Source: Channallabes apus (lineage: Eukaryota > Chordata > Actinopteri > Siluriformes > Clariidae). Taken from it: 64,000 nucleotides of DNA. The notes beneath the pieces were generated by a model. That model saw only the letters and a list, made by a program, of their open reading frames with translations. It was not told the DNA's origin and searched no databases. The stretch spans positions 4,246,655 through 4,310,654 of the forward strand of contig CM060109.1 in NCBI GenBank assembly GCA_030522415.1, in the 5' to 3' direction. Shown one piece after another: positions 1 through 11,226 of the stretch. The first letter of the stretch is position 1. The number at the start of each line of letters is the position of its first letter. A program made the translations under genes and the position numbers.

Positions 1-440
1 TATAAGTCAGTTCTGGCCTCAACTGGTGTTGTCAGATGTTTCTCTGAGGACTTGACAATTTGATAGTTCAGGACTGGAACTTTCTACAAGTCTATCTGAG
101 TCTCCAATCACTTCCTGGACTCCATTTTAACATCAATTATTATAGCTGAACTGCCTAACATACTGTATAAATGCAGATACTTTCCTGCTGTTTCACCCAG
201 ATGAGGATGGGTTCCCTGTTGAGTCTTCTTCCTCTCAAGGTTTCTTTCTATTACCATCTCAGGGAGTTTTTCCTTGCCACTGTCGCCCGTGGCTTGCTCA
301 CCAGGGACTATCTGACCATTTTGATTCATACACATTCACATTCTGTCCAAACTTAAATAATTCTTTTGATTGTGTAAAGCTGCTTTGAGACAATGTCAAT
401 TATGGAAAGCGCTATACAAATAAAATTTAATTTAATTGAT
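1..440 (+). mobile_element. L2-like LINE 3' tail fragment
   Basis: This stretch is homologous to the 3' untranslated tail of the larger L2-like element at about 6,250-6,698. Both carry the same 'gagtttttccttgccactg' block and both end in AATT-rich repeats after 'gcgctatacaaataaaa'. It has no coding capacity, and the rest of this copy lies outside the window. Confidence 0.8.
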
Positions 441-923
441 TTATTGGAGTGTACATTCCACCTAGCGCTAATGCTAAAGCGCTGTGGGAATTGTATGCAA
501 AGATCAGTGAACTGCAAAATACACATCCGGATGGACTGTTTATTGTTGTTGGAGATTTTAACCATGCAAATCTCAAGTCAGTGCTTCCTAGATTCCATCA
601 ATATGTGGACTTTGCATTGAGAGGGGAAAACGCACTGGATTTTGTTTACACTAACATCCCCGGCGCATATCGGGCAGAGGAATGACTCCTGCTGGCCAGG
701 TTTTCACCTGCTTCAGAACCGGCCTGACGAGTGGTCTGTATGCTGGAATTAGCATAACAGATGTGGTCTGAGTAGCCGAGGTGAACATGTTCCAGTCAGT
801 GTTCTCGAAACAGTCTTGAAGAGCAGAGATAGCCTCTGCTCTTCAAGACTGTTTCGGGAACACTGACTGGAACATGTTTAGGGAGGCTGCAACTTACGGC
901 GACTTCACCGACTTGGAGGAGTA
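441..923 (+). mobile_element. Rex1-like LINE, left part (endonuclease fragment)
   Basis: Positions 449-685 encode an APE-type endonuclease fragment with a VGDFNHANL motif and a following ALDFVYTN block, as in the jockey/Rex1 group. The stretch after 700 is rearranged: a short inverted segment creates a perfect-looking hairpin. At 880-923 it encodes the linker ending FTDLEEY, which resumes at 9,383 as [11 protein letters not shown]. The element is therefore interrupted here by the minus-strand LINE at 924-9,382. The clade name is my best guess from protein style. Confidence 0.75.
784..878. repeat. 45-bp inverted repeat, 5-nt loop
   Basis: The left arm at 784-828 and right arm at 834-878 are reverse complements with one mismatch (about position 807). 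Both arms carry the same LINE sequence, so the segment 5' of the loop is an inverted copy of the segment 3' of it. This fits snap-back or twin priming during LINE insertion. Confidence 0.9.
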
Positions 924-1136
924 AATTCAAATTTTATTTGTCACATACACAGTCATACACAGTATAATATGCAGTGAAATGCTTACACAACCGCCAGTGA
1001 CCTTAAAAAGAAAATAAAAGATTGTACGTAAAATAAATATCGATAAAAGGAAATAATAAAGAAATAAATTTAACTAGTAAAATAAACCGTACAATAGGGG
1101 CATAATGAAAATATTGCAAAATATAGGGGGGGGGGA

Positions 1137-1185
<49 letters not shown>
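1137..1185. repeat. (TA)n microsatellite, left of V-SINE
   Basis: An uninterrupted TA run follows a poly-G stretch. A second TA run flanks the other side of the SINE at about 1,569-1,618. Confidence 0.95.
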
Positions 1186-1188
<3 letters not shown>

Positions 1189-1565
1189 CGGCACGGTGGT
1201 GTAGTGGTTAGCACTGTCGCCTTGCACCTCCAGGGTCTGGGTTCGATTCCCCGGCCAGGCTCGATTCCCGTCTCTGTGTGCATGGAGTTTGCATGTTCTC
1301 CCCGTGCTTGGTGGGTTTCCTCCGGGTACTCCGGTTTCCTCCCACAGTCCAAAGACATGCAGGTTAGGCTAATTGGTGTTCCCAAATTGACCGTAGTGTG
1401 TTAATGAGTGTGTGAATGTGCGTATGAGTGTGTGCCCTGCGATGGATTGGCACCCTGTCCATGGTGTACCCCGCCTTGTGCCCTAAGCCTCCTGGGATAG
1501 GCTCCAGGCCCCCCGCGACCCTGAATAGAAGGATAAAGCGGTATAGAAGATGAATGAAGGATGAA
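1186..1565 (+). mobile_element. V-SINE family element
   Basis: A tRNA-derived head ('gtagtggttagcac' A-box region at about 1,201, B box GGTTCGATTCC at 1,240-1,250) is followed by the conserved V-SINE central domain. That domain contains 'ggtttcctcccacagtcc' and 'aaagacatgcaggttagg'. The tail is an ATGAATGA-type repeat. The element has no coding capacity. Confidence 0.85.
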
Positions 1566-1568
<3 letters not shown>

Positions 1569-1623
<55 letters not shown>

Positions 1624-1635
1624 GAGAGAGAGAGA
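1569..1635. repeat. (TA)n plus (GA)n microsatellite, right of V-SINE
   Basis: The TA run mirrors the one at 1,137-1,185 and is followed by a short GA run. The minus-strand LINE resumes directly after it. Confidence 0.9.
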
Positions 1636-1789
1636 GAATTTAAAGTGACAATGGTTATGCAAATATGCATGAAAGGTGACGAATGAAAGTGACATGTGCA
1701 ATTGTTCAGATGTATAAATATTTAGTGCAAGTGTGTATGAATGTGTCCATGATTGTCCAGTCAATGTTGTGAGCTTAAAAAGATGTTAT

Positions 1790-2051
1790 TAGTCCTGTGT
1801 GGGGGTGTGATTGTGATTGAGAGACCTTATCGCCTGCGGGAAGAAGCTCCTCCTCAGTCTCTCTGTGTTGGCCTTTAGGGAGCGGAATCGCTTCCCAGAC
1901 CGCAACAAAGAGAACAGTCCATTACTGGGGTGACTGAGGGCCTTCACGATCTTCCTGGCCTTGGTCCAGCACCGCTTGCTGTAGATCGAGTGCAGGTCAG
2001 GGAGCTCAGTGCGGATGATGCGCTCAGCTGATCGCACCACCCTCTGTAGAG
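1790..2051 (-). pseudogene. C-terminal end of the minus-strand LINE ORF2
   Basis: On the minus strand this encodes the LINE C-terminus beginning LQRVVRSAERI and running through LHSIYSKRCW to the FFPQAIR block near the stop. It continues the reading that breaks off at about 6,706 (ending RRALQ), with the L2-like insertion between the two. The last bases (TGTAGAG, 2,045-2,051) are the left copy of the L2 target-site duplication. Confidence 0.8.
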
Positions 2052-2052
2052 T

Positions 2053-2626
2053 GGTCCAACAGGTTTGCCACGTGTCCAACAGGTTTGCTCTCCTCAGTGA
2101 TGCACCCGCTGAGAAACCTGAAAGAGCTCTGGTTATAGGAGACTCTATACTGAGGCACGTGACATTAGCTAGACCTTTAGGGGCACCAGCGGCAGTGGTT
2201 AGGTGTATCCCGGGAGCCAGAGCACCGGACATAGCAGGTAATCTTAGGGCTCTAGGACAGCACAGGTTCTCTAAGATAGTGGTACATACTGGAGCTAATG
2301 ATATACGCCTTCGTCAGTCAGAGGTTAGTAAGAATAACTTTACAGAGGTGTTTAAATTAGCGAAGGCGATGTCCGATGAAGTAATATGCTCTGGTCCCAT
2401 CCCAATGAGACGTGGCGACATAGCTTACAGCAGGTTATGGTCACTGAACCGCTGGATGTCCAGGTGGTGCTCCGAAAATAATGTGGGCTTCATAGATAAT
2501 TGGAAGACCTTTGAGGGCAAAGCTGGCCTGTTAGGGCGGGACGGTGTCCATCCCACTCGGGAAGGTGCTGCTCTCATTTCCTGTAGTATAGCTTATAGTC
2601 TCAGTAGAGGTCTAGTTAATCGGTGA
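2053..2626 (+). CDS. L2 ORF1: SGNH-esterase domain protein (5'-truncated)
   Basis: This encodes the GDSL/SGNH-hydrolase-type ORF1 found in CR1/L2 elements. The three catalytic blocks are visible: GDS near 'VIGDSILRHV', the GAND block in 'HTGANDIR', and the DxxH block in 'RDGVHPT'. The frame is open upstream into the flanking LINE, so the true start is missing. In this family ORF1 assists retrotransposition, possibly through membrane or RNP binding. Confidence 0.8.
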
Positions 2627-2722
2627 CAATCCAGAGCCCAGGCCAGGGAGCAGACAGTCAGGCTAAACCAACCGTCTGCTAGCTGCATAGAGTCGTCACT
2701 CAGGGTTCACCATATTGAGACT

Positions 2723-4105
2723 GTGTCTGTTCCCCGATCTAAGCAAAAATGTAGAAAGACCCAGAAAGTCTGTTTCAATAATTTAATTAACATAAAGACC
2801 ACAAACTCAGATCATACTGAATGCGCAGCCGGCACCTCTGATCTGAAGCTAGGATTGTTAAATATTAGATCTCTCGCATCAAAAGCAGTTATTGTTAATG
2901 AAATTATCACAGATCAGGCGTTTAATATACTCTGTTTAACTGAAACATGGGTTAAACAGGACGAGTATGTAGCTCTAAATGAAGCTAGTCCTCCTGGATA
3001 CAGCTACATGCACCAGCCTCGGTTAACTGGTAGAGGAGGAGGCGTCGCAGTTATTCATATTGATAATCTGTCTATCGTACAAAAACACGGACACAAATTT
3101 AACTCATTTGAAATTCTATATAGTAACATAAGTGTATTTAAGTATATTAAATCAGCTCAGTCGATTCCACTAATTATAATTTACAGACCTCCAGGGCCGT
3201 ATTCTGAATTTCTTAGTGAATTTGCAGATTTCATCTCAGACCTGGTCATTTCTGTAGACAAAGTGTTAATTGCTGGAGATTTTAACATGCATTTTGAGAA
3301 TCCAGAAGACCCTCTGAGAACAGCATTTATATCCATACTGGACTCCGTAGGCATAAATCAGTGTGTAGTAGGACCCACTCATAAAGCAGGTCACACTTTA
3401 GATTTAGTAATATTCTTCGGATTAATTATAAGAAATGTATTCACAATTCCACTGTCTGAAATTATCTCAGATCACTATCTTGTCTCCATTCAAGTGTGTC
3501 ACAGTGATAATGTACGCACAGCACCGCGCTACTGTATTAAACGTACATTCACATCAACTACCACACAGAGTTTTATCAGTAATCTCCCAGAGTTACCAAC
3601 TTCGATTAGGCCACCGTCTGACCCCACAGAACTTGATCAGGCGACTGAATATTTAGAGTCGACACTTCGTTGTACCTTAGATAATGTAGCTCCAGCTAAA
3701 AGAAAAATTATTAGAGATAAGAAACTCGCTCCCTGGTATAACGATCACACGCGCACTTTAAAACAGACTGCTCGGAAATTAGAGCGTAAATGGCGTCAAA
3801 CTAAATTGTTGGTATTTCAAATAGCATGGAAAGAGAGCATCCTGAACTATAGGAAAGCTCTTAGTGTAGCTAGATCAACATATCTCTCCACTCTTATAGA
3901 AGAAAATAAAAATAATCCTAGATTTTTATTTAATACCGTAGCCAAATTAACCAGAAATAAGACCACTACAGAAATCTCCACAACAACATCATGCAATAGT
4001 GAGGACTTCATGAACTTTTTTAATAATAAAATTGTAAATATCAGGCATAAAATTGAGGCTTTGAAACCAAACAATGTAATTGATACTGATGTTAACCTAC
4101 AGTAG
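2723..4105 (+). CDS. L2 ORF2 part 1: APE endonuclease
   Basis: This is an APE-like endonuclease domain of about 240 aa followed by the linker to the RT. Catalytic motifs are visible: the N of LLNIRSL, the E of LTETW, GDFNMHF, and the C-terminal SDHYLV. Translation stops at a TAG at 4,103-4,105. The RT reading frame starts in another frame, so a frameshift separates the two halves. The element is non-autonomous despite intact catalytic blocks. Confidence 0.85.
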   Translation: MSVPRSKQKCRKTQKVCFNNLINIKTTNSDHTECAAGTSDLKLGLLNIRSLASKAVIVNEIITDQAFNILCLTETWVKQDEYVALNEASPPGYSYMHQPRLTGRGGGVAVIHIDNLSIVQKHGHKFNSFEILYSNISVFKYIKSAQSIPLIIIYRPPGPYSEFLSEFADFISDLVISVDKVLIAGDFNMHFENPEDPLRTAFISILDSVGINQCVVGPTHKAGHTLDLVIFFGLIIRNVFTIPLSEIISDHYLVSIQVCHSDNVRTAPRYCIKRTFTSTTTQSFISNLPELPTSIRPPSDPTELDQATEYLESTLRCTLDNVAPAKRKIIRDKKLAPWYNDHTRTLKQTARKLERKWRQTKLLVFQIAWKESILNYRKALSVARSTYLSTLIEENKNNPRFLFNTVAKLTRNKTTTEISTTTSCNSEDFMNFFNNKIVNIRHKIEALKPNNVIDTDVNLQ

Positions 4106-4107
4106 CC

Positions 4108-5700
4108 ATGTCAGATTCAAACCTAGAATACTTTACTCCTCTTGAAGAGAATGAACTAATTTCACTCATCTCTTCTGCAAATTCATCAACCTGTATATTA
4201 GATCCTATACCGACACATTTTCTGAAACAGATAGTACCAGTAATAACAGAACCGCTGTTGAGAATAATTAATTCCTCACTCAGCATTGGTTATGTTCCAA
4301 AATCTTTTAAAGTAGCAGTTATTAAACGAATAATTAAGAAACCTGACCTCGACCCCTGTCAGCTGTCCAATTACAGGCCAATATCAAACCTCCCCTTTAT
4401 CTCTAAGATTCTGGAAAAGATAGTAGCGGAGCAGCTATGCTCATATCTACATAGAAATGGCATACATGAACTGTATCAGTCAGGATTTAGGCCTCATCAC
4501 AGCACAGAAACAGCACTCGTTAAAGTAGTAAATGACCTCCTATTGGCCTCTGATCAGGGTTGTGTAACTATGCTTGTATTACTCGACCTCAGTGCAGCTT
4601 TTAACACTATTGATCATGCTATTCTTCTTCACAGATTAGAAAATTTTGTAGGAATTAAGGGTACAACCCTCTCCTGGCTCAGATCCTATTTGACCGATCG
4701 TTATCAGTATGTAGACTTAAATGGTGATTATTCTGCATGTTCTCTAGTGGAGTTTGGCGTTCCGCAGGGTTCAGTTTTAGGCCCACTGCTTTTTTCCCTT
4801 TACATGCTTCCTCTGGGCAACATAATCCGTAAGCATGGTATTAGTTTTCATTGTTATGCTGACGACACACAGCTATACGTCTCAACAAAACCTGATGAGA
4901 AAAACCATCTTTCTAAAGTTGAGCAATGTGTTCAGGACATAAGAAATTGGATGCTAATTAACTTCCTTCTGCTTAATCCGGATAAGACAGAAGTTTTAGT
5001 CATAGGACCGCATACAGCTAGAAGTAAAATCTTAGATCACACCGTAACTTTAGATGGCCTTTCTGTTCCGTCAAGTGCAACAGTAAAAGACCTCGGCGTG
5101 ATTATAGATTCCAGCCTTTCATTTGAAGCTCATGTAGATAATATCACCAGGATAGCATTCTTTCACCTTAGAAATATCGCCAAAATAAGAAATATATTGT
5201 CGCTAAATGATGCAGAAAAACTAGTTCATGCTTTTATCACTTCTAGGTTGGACTATTGTAATGCCTTACTGTCTGGTTGTTCAGTTAGGTGTATAAACAA
5301 GCTTCAGCTAGTCCAAAATGCAGCAGCGAGAGTCCTCACTAGAACCAGAAGATATGAGCACATCACCCCTATCCTATCTTCACTGCATTGGCTCCCTGTG
5401 AAATTTCGCATTGATTTTAAAATACTACTCTTGACATATAAGGCATTAAATGGTCTCGCGCCGCAGTATCTGAGCGAACTGCTAGTGTCTTACGATCCGC
5501 CACGCCTACTTCGGTCAAAGGATGCAGGCTGCTTATCAGTACCGCGTATTATGAAAACTACAGCTGGGGGCAGAGCTTTTTCTTACAAAGCCCCAAAATT
5601 ATGGAATAGTCTTCCAAATAGTGTTCGGGACTCAGACACAGTCTCAGTGTTTAAGTCTAGGCTCAAAACCTATTTATTTAACCAAGCATTTTATAAATAG
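4108..5700 (+). CDS. L2 ORF2 part 2: reverse transcriptase
   Basis: This is a non-LTR reverse transcriptase of 530 aa. Motif A is [11 protein letters not shown], motif B is [11 protein letters not shown], and motif C is CYADDTQLY with the catalytic YADD intact. The C-terminal LINE region includes the LHWLPV and KLWNSLP blocks. It lies in a different frame from the endonuclease part, and the frame is closed upstream by a TAA at 4,093. It is a recent-looking but broken copy. Confidence 0.9.
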   Translation: MSDSNLEYFTPLEENELISLISSANSSTCILDPIPTHFLKQIVPVITEPLLRIINSSLSIGYVPKSFKVAVIKRIIKKPDLDPCQLSNYRPISNLPFISKILEKIVAEQLCSYLHRNGIHELYQSGFRPHHSTETALVKVVNDLLLASDQGCVTMLVLLDLSAAFNTIDHAILLHRLENFVGIKGTTLSWLRSYLTDRYQYVDLNGDYSACSLVEFGVPQGSVLGPLLFSLYMLPLGNIIRKHGISFHCYADDTQLYVSTKPDEKNHLSKVEQCVQDIRNWMLINFLLLNPDKTEVLVIGPHTARSKILDHTVTLDGLSVPSSATVKDLGVIIDSSLSFEAHVDNITRIAFFHLRNIAKIRNILSLNDAEKLVHAFITSRLDYCNALLSGCSVRCINKLQLVQNAAARVLTRTRRYEHITPILSSLHWLPVKFRIDFKILLLTYKALNGLAPQYLSELLVSYDPPRLLRSKDAGCLSVPRIMKTTAGGRAFSYKAPKLWNSLPNSVRDSDTVSVFKSRLKTYLFNQAFYK

Positions 5701-6698
5701 ATTTGCCATAAGGTAAAGGAGCAGATCTGGGGGACTCGTGGACGTAGAGTATTATGGTGAACTGGTATGTTTAGATGCTGTCTTCCTCAGTCTCATTTGA
5801 TCACTCAGGTTTGTTGACGGTGAGGTGATTGTTTGCTTTACATCTCAGGGAGCCCTCATGTTTGTGTTTCCTTCTGGCTCTCCCTTTTAATTATGCTGTC
5901 ATAGTTAGTCCTGCCGGAGTCCCTGCTTGCACTCTACAGTAAATATACATTCACATTAGACATTGTGACTGTGACCATACCTAATTGCAATCTCTCCTCC
6001 TCTTCTCTTCCTCCCCCTCTTTCTCTTTCCTCTCTCCCCCTGTCTCCCCCTTTCACTCTTTCTCTCTCTCTCTCTGTCGAGCTACACATGTGGTCCCTGA
6101 GCTGCCAGTGATCCAGACTCCCTCTGCCCTCCGGACCTGTCTGATCCATCCTGGTGCCCGGTTTCTGGTTGGAGGTCTCATCGCATGGATGCCCCGTGTG
6201 TCTCTTTAGGATGCGCCTGGTGTCTGGGGATGATTCTATCTAGTTAGAAGATGGTTCTGGCCTCGACTGGTGTGGTCAGCTGTTTCTCTGAGGACTTGAC
6301 AATTCGATAGGAACTTTCTACAAGTTTATCTGAGTCTCGAATACCTACTGGACTCCATTTTACATCAACTATTATAACATCAATTAACATCAACTATTAT
6401 AGCTCAACCTAACACTGTATAAATGCAGATCATTTCCTGCTATCTGTTTCACCCAGATGAGGATGGGTTCCCTGTTGAGTCTGGTTCCTCTCAAGGTTTC
6501 TTCCTATTACCGTCTCAGGGAGTTTTTCCTTGCCACTGTCGCCCTCGGGCTTGCTCACCAGGGACCATCTTAACATTTTGATTCATACACATTCACATTC
6601 CATACAAACTTAAATAATTCTTTTGATTGTGTAAAGCTGTTTTGAGACAATGTCAATTGTTAAAAGCGCTATACAAATAAAACTGAATTGAATTGAAT
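5701..6698 (+). other. L2 3' UTR
   Basis: This non-coding 3' region has a pyrimidine-rich CTCTCTC stretch at about 6,001-6,075. It ends with the 'gcgctatacaaataaaa' block and AATTG repeats. Fragments of the same UTR occur at 1-440 and about 21,285-21,760. Confidence 0.85.
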
Positions 6699-6705
6699 TG
6701 TAGAG

Positions 6706-7132
6706 CTCGTCTGTCCTGCATGGTGCTGTTCCCAAACCAGGTCGTGATGTTTCCCGTCCTGATGCTCTCTATGGTGCAGGAGTAGAAGTTCCTGAGCACC
6801 TTGGAGGGCAGTCTAAAGTCTCTCAAGCGTCTGAGGTGGTACAGACGCTGCCGGGCCTTTTTCACCACGGTGTTGATGTGACAGGACCATGACAGGTCCT
6901 GAGTGATGTGAACACCGAGGTATCTGAAGCTGTCCACTCTCTCCACTGGGCTCCTGTTGATGACGGTGATCTGGTAGTTCCTCTCCTGCTTTGTACAAAA
7001 GTCCACTATCAGCTCCTTTGTCTTGCTGACGTTCAGGAGGAGATTGTTCCTCTGGCACCAGTCCTCCAGATTTCCAATCTCCTCTAGGTAGTCCGACTCA
7101 TCATTGTCCGACCACGACGTTCTCGTCAGCAA
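6706..7132 (-). pseudogene. Minus-strand LINE ORF2, RT thumb region
   Basis: This encodes LEDWCQRNN, LLNVSKTKELIVDF and FRYLGVHITQDLSW, standard post-catalytic RT blocks of this LINE group, then TWFGNSTMQDRRALQ. It breaks exactly at the L2 insertion, and the C-terminus resumes at 2,051. The frame differs from the RT core at 7,101-8,144. Confidence 0.85.
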
Positions 7133-8144
7133 ACTTGATGATGGTGGTGGAGTTGGTAGTGGCCACGCAGTCGTGGGTGTACAAAGAGTACAGCAGGGGG
7201 CTCAGAACACAACCCTGGGGTTCTCCAGTGCTGAGAGTGAGTGTAGCTGAGACATGTCCACCCATCCTTACTGCCTGTGGTCTGCCAGTCAGAAAATTGG
7301 AGATCCACTGACATATAGATGAGCTGAGTCCCAGGTGCTCCAGCTTGGTGGTGACTGTGGAGGGAATTATGGTATTAAATGCAGAGCTGTAGTCGATGAG
7401 CATTTTAACATAATTCCCTTTCCTAGTGTCCAGGTGAGTAAGTGATGTGTGGAGGAGATGAGAGATTGCATCGTCTGTGGAGCAGTTCTGATGGTATGCA
7501 AACTGTAGTGGGTCCAGTGTGTCCGGTAGTGAAGAAATGATGAAGTCTCTGACCAGGCGTTCAAAGCACTTCATCACTACTGAGGTGAGGGCTACAGGGC
7601 GATAGTCGTTGAGGGAAGCAGGATGTGGTTTCTTCGGGACAGGAACAATGATGGACTCCTTGAAGCATGTGGGGATCACCAACTGAGATAAAGAGATTTT
7701 GAATATCTCAGTGAACACAGGTGCTAGCTGGTCTGCGCAGGATCTGAGGATACGGCCTGTGATGCCGTCTGGTCCTGCTGCTTTCCTGGTGTTCACTCTC
7801 CAGAAGGCTCTCCTCACGTCGTGCTCGGTGATGATGAGCGAATTCCCGGTGCTGGCAGTGTCTTCCTGTCTGCAGCCATTAGCGCCGCTAGCATTAGCAT
7901 CGCTAGCATCTTTAGCTGCAGCCTCGAAGCGAGCATAGAAAGCGTTGAGCTTGTCTGCCAGAGTCGCATCTGCGTTCGTCATACTGGATGGTGGTGCTTT
8001 ATAGTCCGTTATTGTTCTTAGTCCCTGCCACAGGCTCCTAGAGTCACTCTGTTGAAGCTGTGACTCTAGTTTTCTCCCGTAGCGCTGCTTCGCCTCTTTC
8101 ACCGCCTTCCGCATGTTATATGACGTAGCCTTGTATGGTTCCAT
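7101..8144 (-). pseudogene. Minus-strand LINE ORF2, reverse transcriptase core
   Basis: RT motifs include KAAGPDGITG, NDYRPVAL, the Asp motif in MLIDYSSAFNTI, and GCVLSPLLYSLY. Motif C reads FADE where FADD is expected, and the frame is lost right after. Catalytic Asp loss and the frameshift both argue that the copy is dead. Confidence 0.85.
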
Positions 8145-9065
8145 GTCCCCCGACGCAAGTCCCGTGTTGTAGGCAGCGAGATCTCAGAGCGTCGCGGATG
8201 GTTTCATCCACCCACGGCTTCTGGTTGGAAAACGTTCTGATAGTCTTTTTCTCCACGGTATCGTCCACTAGCTTCCCAATAAATCCCACAACCGCTTCCG
8301 TAAACACGCTGACGTCATCATCGGAGTTGTTTCTGAACATGTCCCAGTCTGCGTCATCATGTGCATCCTGTAACGCGGCCACCGATTGGTCCGTCCAGCG
8401 CACGACCTCCCTCTGAACCGGAACTTCCTGTTTCAGCCCTTGTTTGTATTTTGGCATGAGGAAGATGGCGCCGTGGTCGAATTTACCAAACGCTGGACGA
8501 GATTTTGCCTTGTAGCCATCCTTGACTGTTGTATAACAATGATCTAGTGTTCTTTCACCCCTGGTGGGGCAGGTGATATGCTGATGAATGATATGAATGA
8601 TATGCCGGTGTTGTGTCTGGTGCTGTGTGAGCGCCTCATGCAGCTCGCATAAGGCAATGTCTGTGTCCGCTTGTGGTGGTATATAAACGGCGCTGATTAT
8701 GACCGATGTGAACTCCCGTGGAAGATAAAAAGGGCGACACATGATGGACAGTAGTTCCAGGTTTGGTGTGCAGGAGCGTGTAAGAGGAACAACGCTCTCG
8801 CTGTTGCACCAGCTGTTGTTCACCATTAAGCACACGCCGCCTCCTCTTGACTTCCCCGAGTCCCGCGTCCTGTCCATGTGGTGAACCGAGAAGAACTCGG
8901 CTGGTTGTATGGCGTGGTCTGGCACCGCTGGGTTCAGCCATGTCTCGGTGAAGCAGAGGAGATTGTAGTCCCTAATGTCTCTCTGAAACTTTATCCTGGC
9001 CCTGAGGTCATCGAGTTTGTTCTCCAGTGACTGGACGTTGGCGAGCAGGATGCTAGGCAGAGGTG
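8116..9065 (-). pseudogene. Minus-strand LINE ORF2, endonuclease region
   Basis: From about 9,065 downward the minus strand reads LANVQSLENK, then CFTETWLNP, then SRGGGVCLMV, an APE endonuclease. After about 8,620 there is an internal deletion (the GDFN block is missing: the AVYIPPQAD block runs quickly into TCPTRGERTLDHCYT). The reading goes on to the linker with NQKPWVDETIRDALRSR. Confidence 0.8.
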
Positions 9066-9382
9066 TGCGGTGTGCATCGGCTCTCAGCCTGTTCCTGACG
9101 CCGACTCTTTTCCCTCGGGGCCGCCGCTTCGCGTCGCGTCCATTGGTCTCCCTCAGGATCTCACTCGGCCAGCTCGGATCCGGAGTTAAAAACGTCGAAT
9201 TGTGAGTACACTGTATACCAATAGAAACAAGAGTGTCTCTATCATACCTAATGTACTCAATGGTGGTGATTTTGCCGATTTTAAAACACTGAAAACTAAC
9301 TTAAAGAACAAAAACAAAGAAAAGGTGGTCGGAGCAGTTGTGATGGCAGCCGACCTCACCGGCACCATCACTGGTCACTGAT

Positions 9383-11226
9383 GAGTACACGTCATCAGTG
9401 ACCAGCTACATCAGCAAGTGCTCCGATGACATCACTTTCTTCAAGAGCATCATCTCACAACCCACCCAGAAACCGTGGATTACTGCGGAGGTGCGTGCAC
9501 TTCTGAGGACCCGAGACTCTGCCTTCAAAGCGGGAGATAAGGTGGCCCTTAGAAGAGCAAGGGCCAAACTTTCTCTGGCCATCAGAGAGGCGAAGTGCGC
9601 ACATACCCAGAGAATCCGCAACCATTTCAGGGACAGACAACATCCCAGGCAGAGTGCTCAGAGAATGTGCAGAACAGCCGGCCGAAGTTCTCACCAACGT
9701 CTACAACATCTCTCTGAGCAACGCCGTTGTTCCCTCATGCTTCAAGGCCACCACCATCGTTTCTGTGCTAAAGAAGTCTTCTGTGTCCTGTTTCAATGAC
9801 TACAATCCCGTTGCACTTCCACCCACCATCATGAAGTGCTTCGAGCGGTTCATAATGAAACACATCAAGACTCTGTCACCCCCCTCACTGGACCCACTGC
9901 AATTTGCGTACTGTCCTCACCGCTCATTGGACGACGCCATCTCCACTACACTCCATCTTGCCCTCACACACTTGGACAATAAGCACACATATGTTCGAAT
10001 GCTATACATAGATTAAAGCTCAGCATTCAACACTATCATCCCCAACAACTGATCGGGAAGCTGAGCCTGTTGGGCCTGAACACCTCCCTCTGTAACTGGA
10101 TCCTGGAATTTCTGACCGGAAGGCCTCAGCCAGTACGGATCGGGAAATGCACTTCCAGTACACACAACTGACTCACGACTGTGAAGCGACACACAGTTCG
10201 AATCACATCACGTCTGCTGATGACAACCATGGTGGGTCTCATTAGCAAGAATGATGGGTCAGTGTACAGAGAGGAAGTGCAGAGAATAACGGACTGACCA
10301 CCTTCTATAGAGAAACTATAAGAGCATCCTGAGTGGCTGCATCACTGTCTGGTTTGGGAATTGTGCCATATCGGACCGCAAGACCCTACAGCCAGGGTGA
10401 GAACAGCAGAGAAGATTATCGGGGTCTCTCTCCCTTCTATTGAAGACATCTACACCACATGCTGCATCCGCATACCCACCAGCATTGTGGCTGATCGGAC
10501 ACACCCCTCCCACACACACTTCACACTCCTGCCATCTGGAAAAAAGGTACCAAAGCATTCGGGCACACACATCCAGACTGTGCAACAGCTTTATTCCACA
10601 AGCCATCCGTCTCCTCAACAAAAAGGAACTAGATTGATAACACACACTCACACACACACATTATCACTCAGCTTAACTCAACTACCTCAAAACATTGAGA
10701 CTGGACTGACTAATAACATAAGTGCAAACATACTGATCTACACTACCAAACTGTTGTACACACCAACCTGTAAATGCTATTTTGCACAATATTCATTACT
10801 GGATTACTTTTTGCACTAACCTCCTAATTCTTGCTGCTTCGTTAAGGAACGCTTACTGTTCCTCCACTAACGCATCACCTCAACAACATAGAGTATGTCG
10901 TGTTTGTTGCACTGTCACTTTGTTGCTCTGGTTTGCACATTTGCACATGCACTTTATGTTGTCTCTAAAAAAAAAATAAAAAAAAAAAAACAGTCTTCCT
11001 AACCCTTAGCTAGTTAGTTTTTGTTAATTTATGTTGTCAGGTCAAACTGTTTTGTCTCCTTTAGCCAGCTAACTAGGCCTCTTAGTTAGCTAGTTTGCTG
11101 TTTCTGTTAATTTATGTTGTAAATTTATGTTGCATGTAGCACCTTGGTCCTGGAGGAACATTGGTTCATTTCACTGTGTACTAACTGTATGTGGTTGTAG
11201 TGACAATAAAGCCTACTTGAACTTGA
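9383..11226 (+). mobile_element. Rex1-like LINE, right part (RT fragments and 3' UTR)
   Basis: The element resumes the reading broken at 923: [15 protein letters not shown], then the [13 protein letters not shown] linker. RT pieces follow at 9,654-10,016 ([26 protein letters not shown]). A deletion after FRDR and several stops and frameshifts destroy the ORF. The 3' UTR ends with 'acaataaagcctacttgaac' at about 11,220. Confidence 0.8.

Larger units (their letters stand above)
2052..6698 (+). mobile_element. Near-full-length L2-like LINE
   Basis: The element is flanked by TGTAGAG at 2,045-2,051 and 6,699-6,705, a 7-bp target duplication inside the minus-strand LINE. It encodes an esterase-type ORF1, an endonuclease and an RT, then about 1 kb of 3' UTR ending in (TTGAA)n-like repeats. 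The 5' end is probably somewhat truncated because no clean ORF1 start is seen after 2,052. Confidence 0.9.
924..9382 (-). mobile_element. Minus-strand Rex1/CR1-like LINE, twice interrupted
   Basis: The 3' UTR lies at 924-1,136, the C-terminus at about 1,790-2,051, and the endonuclease, RT and 5' region at 6,706-9,382. The 5-bp sequence GAGTA at 919-923 recurs at 9,383-9,387 and is a plausible short target duplication in the host LINE. Inserted inside it are a V-SINE/TA block (about 1,137-1,635) and an L2-like LINE (2,052-6,698). Without the inserts it is about 3.3 kb. Confidence 0.8.

Noticed and set aside
1196..1255. tRNA gene
   Set aside because: It has A and B boxes but no full cloverleaf, and continues into a V-SINE body. 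The heads at about 19,900 and 40,500 are likewise SINE parts.
1003..1770. Open frames rich in alternating I and Y
   Set aside because: Translations of TA microsatellites.
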